Of a DNA stretch of 64,000 nucleotides, positions 55,535 to 64,000 are shown piece after piece. The notes beneath the pieces are model-generated. The model worked only from the letters and a program-made list of their open reading frames with translations. It was not told where the DNA came from and did not search any database. Numbering within the stretch: the first letter of the stretch is position 1; each line of letters starts with the position of its first letter. Both the position numbers and the translations under genes were made by a program. Source of the stretch: Lamellibrachia columna (lineage: Eukaryota > Annelida > Polychaeta > Sabellida > Siboglinidae); contig OY759265.1 in the NCBI GenBank assembly GCA_963662155.1, positions 60,342,326-60,406,325 of the forward strand, given 5' to 3'.

Positions 55535-57662
55535 ATGAGTCATTGTCACAATTTTGTTTAAGTCACATGTTCGTTACGAGTCTAGGTAGGGGTAATTATT
55601 GTGACTCAAATGATCTGGATCTTGATATGCTAAGGAATTCTGGATATAACTCAAAAACAATGTTTTCGCCATCTATATTTAATATACTTAACAAAAGTGT
55701 GACCATTTAGATCGCTTTTTATGACCGTCTGTTTCATAACTTTTAGATCGCTTTTTATGACCGTCTGTTTCATAACTTTTAGATCGCTTTTTATGACCGT
55801 CTGTTTCATAACTTTTAGATCGCTTTTTATGACCGTCTGTTTCATAACTTTTAGATCGCTTTTTATGACCGTCTGTTTCATAACTTTTAGATCGCTTTTT
55901 ATGACCGTCTGTTTCATAACTTTTAGATCGCTTTTTATGACCGTCTGTTTCATAACTTTTAGATCGCTTTTTATGACCGTCTGTTTCATAACTTTTAGAT
56001 CGCTTTTTATGACCGTCTGTTTCATAACTTTTAGATCGCTTTTTATGACCGTCTGTTTCATAACTTTTAGATCGCTTTTTATGACCGTCTGTTTCATAAC
56101 TTTTAGATCGCTTTTTATGACCGTCTGTTTCATAACTTTTAGATCGCTTTTTATGACCGTCTGTTTCATAACTTTTAGATCGCTTTTTATGACCGTCTGT
56201 TTCATAACTTTTAGATCGCTTTTTATGACCGTCTGTTTCATAACTTTTAGATCGCTTTTTATGACCGTCTGTTTCATAACTTTTAGATCGCTTTTTATGA
56301 CCGTCTGTTTCATAACTTTTAGATCGCTTTTTATGACCGTCTGTTTCATAACTTTTAGATCGCTTTTTATGACCGTCTGTTTCATAACTTTTAGATCGCT
56401 TTTTATGACCGTCTGTTTCATAACTTTTCCATCGATCAAGAACACGAGGATCATAGCATATGGAAATGGATTGTAAAAGTTTGTGTATTATCTGTAAGGT
56501 ATGATTAAATTAATATTATGTGCTGTGATGATTCAGTGAATATTATTCACATTTAATTTGTAACATTTCATAGTCTTTGTATAAACTATGATTGCAAGTA
56601 ACAATGTGAATAAATTCAATAAACTCGATAACTAGAATATATTACTGAATCAACCATAAAAACCAATGTTCAAATCAAGCAGGCTGAACAACTGCACTTA
56701 CTCTTGAGTGTCGAATAAACGTCCCTATATGTGTATTTATTTGATGAAAAATGCTACCCTATACACACCTTATTTGACATTATATTATTATTAGATTTAA
56801 ACATTTGTGCTGGCCTACGTTTTCAGATAATCGTGGCAAATTATTATGGCATAATATTTTAGGAGAGCTTGCGCTAAAATCACTTGCGTCTAACTGGAGC
56901 TGCATGTGGCTCCCTTTGGCGGCTAAGTTTTCATCCTTATGAACAACAGTCATGAATTTAGCGGGATCCCATGCCTCCAGATCCTAGATTTTGATCCTGA
57001 AGTGTTAGACCGTTAGATTTTCATGATTAGATGAATCGGTTAGAATCCTTAGTTCTCGGGAGCTCAATATGGTATATTATTAGTTAAAACTCCATTATTA
57101 CCACGTAAACCGGCCGTAAATAGCCGCTGTATGCAGCGCCTCAAACCGGTTGGTGGCGGTTTCCCCTGAAACGGGCTTGGCCTTGGGTATTCAATTCAAT
57201 AAAACTTTATTGTCTATTTAAAAACGGACAGTTCCCTGGTTTTTCTCAGATATGAAACGCAACTACTATATTTGCTTAGTTTATGCATATTCGGCAGATA
57301 AAACCCAAAATACACTGCGATCCGCATAGTTTCTAGGGACGCCTTGGCTTTATGTCAAGTAAAAATGGTGAAAGACATCTTTGGCGCTAAAAAAGACAAA
57401 TATATTAGTGCCTTTTTTGCACTATACTATTATTTGTTTTGAACAATTTGCCATCCTATACTGTTATACGGCACTATACTATTATTAAATTTGACCGATT
57501 TGCTACCCTATACTGTTATTTGGCCTATATGTTTATTTGGCAATCGAGAGTAGGTGGAATAAAAAGTAGTATCGCCACCTTGTGGGACAACTGTCAAACA
57601 CTTTGAGCAGATGATAACACAGAAATGATTTTGTGATGAAATGTTGTCACAGAAAAATTAAT
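55535..57662. other. About 2.1-kb insertion inside the relic hAT element
   Basis: Inferred by comparison with the uninterrupted copy at 15705: the sequence between the two flanking hAT blocks is absent there. It contains the 36-bp array and otherwise AT-rich DNA with CCTATACTGTTATTTGG-type motifs at 57400-57540. No target duplication or protein could be identified. Confidence 0.5.
55705..56428. repeat. 36-bp minisatellite, 20 copies that appear identical
   Basis: Unit TTTTAGATCGCTTTTTATGA plus CCGTCTGTTTCATAAC. By eye every copy is identical apart from the first three bases. Thirty-six bases equal 12 codons, so the minus strand reads KVMKQTVIKSDL twenty times and the plus strand MTVCFITFRSLF twenty times. 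The identity suggests very recent expansion or homogenisation, or an assembly effect. Confidence 0.97.
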
Positions 57663-59379
57663 GCAAATTCGTGATACTCGTGTACTTGTACTCATACTCA
57701 ATGTACTCAGATTTTACAAGTACATTACAAGTACTGTACATCTGAGTACTTTCTCAACACATGCTGTGAAAATTAATTTATTTGTAGTAACAAAATTAAA
57801 CTTGACTGAAGTATTTAAATCTTCAAATTTTTTTTTATTTTGTTATTTCTGATTAATATGACTATGATACCACCGAGTCCCAGTACCTCCTGAGACAGTT
57901 ACCCCCCCCCACCATCCCTACACCCCTATGGTGGCATTCTTCCTTGACTATGATACCCAAAAAAGGCAACAGGCAGCACTTTTACCAGTCAGAAACACCC
58001 AGTTAAGCAAACAAGATGTCCAAGTGTGGCAGGGCTCATTATAATAGAATTGTTACTACATCAGTTTTATAATATAATTATGTCATCAGTTTGATATAAG
58101 TTATACTTATTATATCTAACTAAGGTTTAAGCATCCTGCCTGCATCAGTGCTGGGGTGTGTTAGATAAGAGCCAAGGTCCAGTGTCACAGGACTGATAAG
58201 TATAAGTGTTCATTAATTGCCCAGGGACTGTTGCCTCATGAGAAACATGTGATGTTGGTTAGTCTATCCAAATTAGAAGGCAGGAAAGAAAGAGATAATG
58301 ACTGGCTAGATTTGGGGAGTCAGGCTTGGATGTTATATAGTGTTGCCGACAGGGAGAAAACAGAAAAGTTGAGGCAGAGAGAGAAGTTGCAGGCAGGCAG
58401 TGGTGTAGACTGAGGAGGGTTTCCCTCTCAGCCGAGGGCTGGGTACCCTGGTGAGCTGAAGTTTTATTTGTTAGTTCTTCTTTATATCGGAACCCCCCCC
58501 AGTTCAGTTTCGATCATGTTTAGTGGTGCTACTGTTATAGTTAATATGTTATGATATTTGATATATAAGGTGCATGGATAGTTTGTGCACGTAATAAGGT
58601 ATTAAGTATATATAGCTATGTAGTATTAATCTCTTATTAGTACTGTATATCTATAGATATATGATGAAGACTGGGTGCTGTACAGTATAAACACTGGGCC
58701 TCCAGTGGGTTCTTGCCATGCAGCAGCATGAATGTCACTGGTCCATGCTGGCATCACTTTATCATGTGTCAACTGATAAGAGCTCAGCGGTCTTGTTTTA
58801 CTAAAGGGTGTTCTATTTATGTCTATGAAGGTGACTCAAGTCCATAGAGTTACATCATTAATCATTCTCCTGTAGACTTACTAACAGTGTTCTATTTATG
58901 TCTGTGCTCAAGTCAGACTGCCTGCAGCCCTACACCAGTATAAGTATAATCTGATGCCAGTAGTCTGACTAAAAGTACAAAGGGGATGTTGAGCCTGTTG
59001 TGTTGGCATGTGCTAACCCTCTCAACAACCAGTAGTCTAAGAGCAGAAAATATAAATTTAAAACTTCTAATATAACCACATTACAAATTGCAACCCTGCC
59101 TTTGTGCACCAAAAGAAGATAAACTGAACATGAGAATGTACTCTGATCCAGGTCTGGACTAGAGCATTCTAGAGAAAACATCAACATCCAGAGGAAGTGT
59201 GAAGGTTTGAACATTGAGAGAATTTCAAGAGCAACAAATGGAGTTAAAAAACAATGACTGATTTGGCCTACACTTTTGGCTTTTGGCTTACTCTGCACGA
59301 TCTCAAGCTTTGCATTCATTCACAGTAGGCCTCAGCAAGCTGTTCCAGGTTTCTATGCTGGGCCTATAAAGAAGTTACC
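57663..59379. other. 5' half of the relic hAT element, non-coding in appearance
   Basis: Shares blocks with the 15705-17045 copy (CTCAGATTTTA, CATCTGAGTACTTT at about 57705-57755; AGTCAGAC...AAAGTACAAAGGGG at about 58912-58990). Remaining frames are broken; the transposase N-terminal BED-type zinc finger is not recognised. Confidence 0.5.
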
Positions 59380-59706
59380 ATGGTAAAGACATCTTTATCT
59401 ACAGCAGACAAAATGCAGATGCATAGTATAGTGAGGTCTACAACATAATGGAAGAGATGGCCAGCTGAGAAAGTGATCTCGGTCCCAAAGCACAGTGGGA
59501 GGCAGACCATGAGAAACAACATGGAAGCAGACATCCAAAAAAAACACTGGCAACGTTTAGCATTTCTACCATTTCTAAACCACATTCTCGAAGAACTGGA
59601 TGCCAGATTCAGTGCGATCATAGGGACAGCTGTGCTCGGCCTGAAGCTCCTATCCAGTAACTTGGGCACACTGACAGATGTTAACATAACTGACCTACAA
59701 GAATGA
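59380..59706 (+). pseudogene. hAT transposase fragment, central part
   Basis: The frame ISVPKHSGRQTMRNN, then AFLPFLNHILEELDARFSAI, matches the hAT segment PR..GRQ.HR.N....YYR....PFLDH...EL..RF found in ZMYM/THAP12-like transposases. It continues to TDVNITDLQE and stops at TGA (59704-59706), just inside the first 73-bp unit. Upstream codons (to about 59380) are in the family position but broken. Hermes-type catalytic residues are not assignable from this piece. Confidence 0.85.
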
Positions 59707-62004
59707 TGCTGCCATGACCTGCCATCCCTAACGTCTGTACAAGCTGACAGATGTTAACATAACCGACCTACAAGAATGATGCTGCCATGACCTGCCATCC
59801 TAACGTCTGTACAAGCCGACAGATGTTAACATAACCGACCTACAAGAATGATGCTGCCATGACCTGCCTTCCCTAACGTCCTTACAAGCTGACAGATGTT
59901 AACATAACCGACCTACAAGAATGATGCTGCCATGACCTGCCATCCTAACGTCTGTACAAGCTGACAGATGTTAACATAACCGACCTACAAGAATGATGCT
60001 GCCATGACCTGCCTTCCCTAACGTCCTTACAAGCTGACAGATGTTAACATAACCGACCTACAAGAATGATGCTGCCATGACCTGCCATCCCTAAAGTCTG
60101 TACAAGCTGACAGATGTTAACATAACCGACCTACAAGAATGATGCTGCCATGACCTGCCATCCCTAACGTCTGTACAAGCTGACAGATGTTAACATAACC
60201 GACCTACAAGAATGATGCTGCCATGACCTGCCTTCCCTAACGTCCTTACAAGCTGACAGATGTTAACATAACCGACCTACAAGAATGATGCTGCCATGAC
60301 CTGCCATCCCTAAAGTCTGTACAAGCTGACAGATGTTAACATAACCGACCTACAAGAATGATGCTGCCATGACCTGCCTTCCCTAACGTCCTTACAAGCT
60401 GACAGATGTTAACATAACCGACCTACAAGAATGATGCTGCCATGACCTGCCTTCCCTAACGTCCTTACAAGCTGACAGATGTTAACATAACCGACCTACA
60501 AGAATGATGCTGCCATGACCTGCCTTCCCTAACGTCCTTACAAGCTGACAGATGTTAACATAACCGACCTACAAGAATGATGCTGCCATGACCTGCCATC
60601 CCTAAAGTCTGTACAAGCTGACAGATGTTAACATAACCGACCTACAAGAATGATGCTGCCATGACCTGCCATCCCTAAAGTCTGTACAAGCTGAGAGATG
60701 TTAACATAACCGACCTACAAGAATGATGCTGCCATGACCTGCCTTCCCTAACGTCCTTACAAGCTGACAGATGTTAACATAACCGACCTACAAGAATGAT
60801 GCTGCCATGACCTGCCTTCCCTAACGTCCTTACAAGCTGACAGATGTTAACATAACCGACCTACAAGAATGATGCTGCCATGACCTGCCATCCCTAACAT
60901 CTGTACAAGCTGACAGATGTTAACATAACCGACCTACAAGAATGATGCTGCCATGACCTGCCTTCCCTAACGTCCTTACAAGCTGACAGATGTTAACATA
61001 ACCGACCTACAAGAATGATGCTGCCATGACCTGCCTTCCCTAACGTCCTTACAAGCTGACAGATGTTAACATAACCGACCTACAAGAATGATGCTGCCAT
61101 GACCTGCCATCCCTAAAGTCTGTACAAGCTGACAGATGTTAACATAACCGACCTACAAGAATGATGCTGCCATGACCTGCCTTCCCTAACGTCCTTACAA
61201 GCTGACAGATGTTAACATAACCGACCTACAAGAATGATGCTGCCATGACCTGCCTTCCCTAACGTCCTTACAAGCTGACAGATGTTAACATAACCGACCT
61301 ACAAGAATGATGCTGCCATGACCTGCCTTCCCTAACGTCCTTACAAGCTGACAGATGTTAACATAACCGACCTACAAGAATGATGCTGCCATGACCTGCC
61401 TTCCCTAACGTCCTTACAAGCTGACAGATGTTAACATAACCGACCTACAAGAATGATGCTGCCATGACCTGCCTTCCCTAACGTCCTTACAAGCTGACAG
61501 ATGTTAACATAACCGACCTACAAGAATGATGCTGCCATGACCTGCCTTCCCTAACGTCCTTACAAGCTGACAGATGTTAACATAACCGACCTACAAGAAT
61601 GATGCTGCCATGACCTGCCTTCCCTAACGTCCTTACAAGCTGACAGATGTTAACATAACCGACCTACAAGAATGATGCTGCCATGACCTGCCTTCCCTAA
61701 CGTCCTTACAAGCTGACAGATGTTAACATAACCGACCTACAAGAATGATGCTGCCATGACCTGCCTTCCCTAACGTCCTTACAAGCTGACAGATGTTAAC
61801 ATAACCGACCTACAAGAATGATGCTGCCATGACCTGCCTTCCCTAACGTCCTTACAAGCTGACAGATGTTAACATAACCGACCTACAAGAATGATGCTGC
61901 CATGACCTGCCTTCCCTAACGTCCTTACAAGCTGACAGATGTTAACATAACCGACCTACAAGAATGATGCTGCCATGACCTGCCATCCCTAAAGTCTGTA
62001 CAAG
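59671..62004. repeat. 73-bp array made from hAT transposase coding sequence, about 32 copies
   Basis: Unit CTGACAGATGTTAACATAAC, CGACCTACAAGAATGATGCT, GCCATGACCTGCCTTCCCTA, ACGTCCTTACAAG. Its first copy (59671 on) is the transposase sequence LTDVNITDLQE, and the same frame after the stop gives CCHDLPSLTSVQ, the DLP motif expected at that position in hAT proteins. Copies differ mainly as CCATCCCTAACGTCTGT, CCATCCCTAAAGTCTGT or CCTTCCCTAACGTCCTT; the last type dominates the 3' half, a sign of directional expansion. At 62004 transposase sequence resumes. Confidence 0.96.
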
Positions 62005-62352
62005 ATGAAGAAAGAAGATGAAGAAACAAAGCCCTATAATCTACAGGAAACAAGTGCTACATCCAGCTCCATGTTCCCAAATATTTTCTGTATTTTTCAC
62101 TTGCTCAAGCTAACATCGGTCACAAGTGCTGGAGTGGAGCGTGCTAATTCTGCACTCAAACTGGTGCAAACCATAATGTGGAGCACCGCGCACCAGGACC
62201 GCCTCAATGCGTTGGTGCTACTTCATGTACACAAGGACTTCAAACTCAACATCCAAGCAGTTATTGACAAGTATAAATGGAAGCACCCAAGAAGGCTGCT
62301 TTTATTGATCCTCTGCGCGAACATTGAACTGCTGCTGAATGATGCACACTAA
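62005..62352 (+). pseudogene. hAT transposase C-terminal dimerisation domain
   Basis: The frame contains FPNIFCIFHLLKLTSVTSAG, VERANSALKLVQTIMWSTAH, QDRLNALVLLHVHKDF and HPRRLLLL, the hAT family C-terminal dimerisation region (FPNI..LL.LPVT...ER.NS.LK..K...RS....RL..LAL..IHKD). It ends at TAA 62350-62352. The change at the conserved P of LPVT (LTSVT) and the upstream array mean it cannot form a full transposase. Confidence 0.9.
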
Positions 62353-63500
62353 CTACACATACATATGTACAACACACTAACTACTCATACATATGTACAA
62401 CACACTAACCACACATACATATGTACAACACACTAACCACACATACATATGTACAACACACTAACCACACATACATATGTACAACACACTAACCACACAT
62501 ACATATGTACAACACACTAACCACACATACATATGTACAACACACTAACCACAAAATCATATGTACAAAACACTAACCACACATACATATGTACAACACA
62601 CTAACCACACATACATATGTACAACACACTAACCACACATACATATGTACAACACACTAACCACACATACATATGTACAACACACTAACCACACATACAT
62701 ATGTACAACACACTAACCACACATACATATGTACAACACACTAACCACACATACATATGTACAACACACTAACCACACATACATATGTACAACACACTAA
62801 CCACACATACATATGTACAACACACTAACCACACATACATATGTACAGCACACTAACCACACATACATATGTACAACACACTAACCACACATACATATGT
62901 ACAGCACACTAACCACACATACATATGTACAGCACACTAACCACACATACATATGTACAGCACACTAACCACACATACATATGTACAACACACTAACCAC
63001 ACATACATATGTACAACACAACAACCACACATACATATGTACAGCACACTAACCACACATACATATGTACAGCACACTAACCACACATGCATATGTACAG
63101 CACACTAACCACACATGCATATGTACAGCACACTAACCACACATACATATGTACAACACACTAACCACACATACATATGTACAACACACTAACCACACAT
63201 ACATATGTACAACACACTAACCACACATACATATGTACAACACACTAACCACACATACATATGTACAACACACTAACCACACATACATATGTACAACACA
63301 CTAACCACACATACATATGTACAACACACTAACCACACATACATATGTACAACACACTAACCACACATACATATGTACAACACACTAACCACACATACAT
63401 ATGTACAACACACTAACCACACATACATATGTACAACACACTAACCACACATACATATGTACAACACACTAACCACACATACATATGTACAACACACTAA
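62353..63500. repeat. 28-bp minisatellite, about 41 copies, directly after the hAT stop codon
   Basis: Unit CACACTAACCACACATACAT plus ATGTACAA, containing the palindromes CATATG and GTAC. Copies are highly uniform (CAA/CAG and ACATACAT/ACATGCAT variants). It replaces the expected 3' UTR and terminal repeat of the hAT element. Confidence 0.96.
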
Positions 63501-64000
63501 TACATTAAAGATTAAACATTTCAATGTGTTCCTTTAATTAATATGACGATAAAATTATCCACGGTGGTTCACAAGTCATCCACCTGAGCCAACTTGCACC
63601 ATGTAATGGCCTGGAGAAACACCATATCAAGAATAGCTCCAACATCACCATTAATTTGACATGTACTGGTAATACCTTCTTGAGGTATTGCATGTTGAAC
63701 TTCAACTTGTTCGCAAAGTTGTCATCACAAAAATGTTTACTGTCGAATCTTAAAATTTGTTTTGTTCCCAGGATGCATATCATCCATATCTGTCGACAAT
63801 GTGTACCATTTGTAAACTCGGGTTTACCGCTTTACTTTTAAAAATGTATTGCTGCAAACAAGCCATAAAAAAAATTTACCATCTCAGGTTGTTTAACCAT
63901 GTTCTTACTGACTGTCGGCGGTGGCCTCAGTGGTCAGAACTTCAACTTTCCCTTGAAAATGACTTCCTGGCAAGGTGGCTTTGTAAAAAAAATTTCAATA
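63501..64000. other. Unassigned DNA at the window end
   Basis: AT-rich with a possible ATTAAA at 63503-63508 on the plus strand. Frames at 63538-63841 show no recognisable domain. The hAT 3' terminus is not here. Confidence 0.4.

Larger units (their letters stand above)
55470..62352 (+). mobile_element. Relic autonomous hAT element, split by insertion and by tandem expansion; 3' end not found
   Basis: Begins CAGACCTGGGGCGGAAGTAC with the same subterminal GTACTCGTACTC motifs as the copy at 15705-17045. Family sequence stops near 55535 and resumes near 57663 (ACTCGTGTACTTGTACTC), so about 2.1 kb was inserted. It then continues through the 58910-59030 block shared with the small copy, a transposase N-side fragment to 59706, a 73-bp array and the transposase C-terminus to 62352. 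The expected GGCCCAGGTCTG end is not present before 64000; it has been lost or lies outside. Confidence 0.75.

Noticed and set aside
55651..56476. 251- and 267-codon frames with 12-residue repeats
   Set aside because: Both are produced by the 36-bp array inside an insertion in a transposon; no independent support.

Overview
This window is animal nuclear DNA. Both recognisable host genes are split into many short exons with GT-AG introns and carry animal-type polyadenylation signals, and the mobile elements (LINEs, hAT, pogo-like, TTAA-flanked) are typical of invertebrate genomes. The species cannot be read from the sequence; an invertebrate such as a mollusc or amphioxus would fit, but that is a guess. 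There is no prokaryotic organisation.

Two host genes can be reconstructed exon by exon, and they converge tail to tail. POLE4 (plus strand, 5145-12584, four exons, 114 residues) encodes the small histone-fold subunit of DNA polymerase epsilon. DNAJC14 (minus strand, 52356 down to 15410, eleven coding exons found and one apparently missing) encodes an ER-membrane J-domain cochaperone with a long disordered N-terminus, a membrane segment, a J domain with HPD, and a CxxC zinc-binding C-terminal region. Their poly(A) signals lie at 12817 (+) and 13376 (-).

About half of the window (roughly 33 kb by my tally) is tandem repeat: about eighteen separate arrays with units of 24-76 bp, plus pentamer and tetramer tracts. 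Most sit in DNAJC14 introns or its 3' end. Several begin exactly at gene landmarks. The 49-bp array at 47872-50127 is an amplified copy of the intron 2/exon 3 splice junction. The 54-bp array at 43646-46522 repeats a 3' splice-site-like motif at exon 5. The 51-bp array at 14698-15415 starts at the stop codon. The largest array (26296-40433, about 345 copies of 41 bp) is built from the 5' half of a tRNA-like sequence containing a perfect A box.

Layout: 1-716 LINE 3' end; 717-962 foldback element; 963-5090 mostly nothing recognisable; 5145-12584 POLE4, with a 4.3-kb long-TIR element carrying a broken PIF1-type helicase in intron 1 and a CTAG-rich array in intron 2; 12585-15409 convergent 3' region; 15410-52447 DNAJC14 with intronic arrays, two hAT elements with intact 8-bp target duplications, a pogo-like element and a LINE fragment; 52448-55204 two small TIR elements; 55470-62352 a relic hAT element of the same family as the copy at 15705, split by an insertion and by an array made from its own transposase gene; 62353-63500 a 28-bp array; the rest is unassigned.
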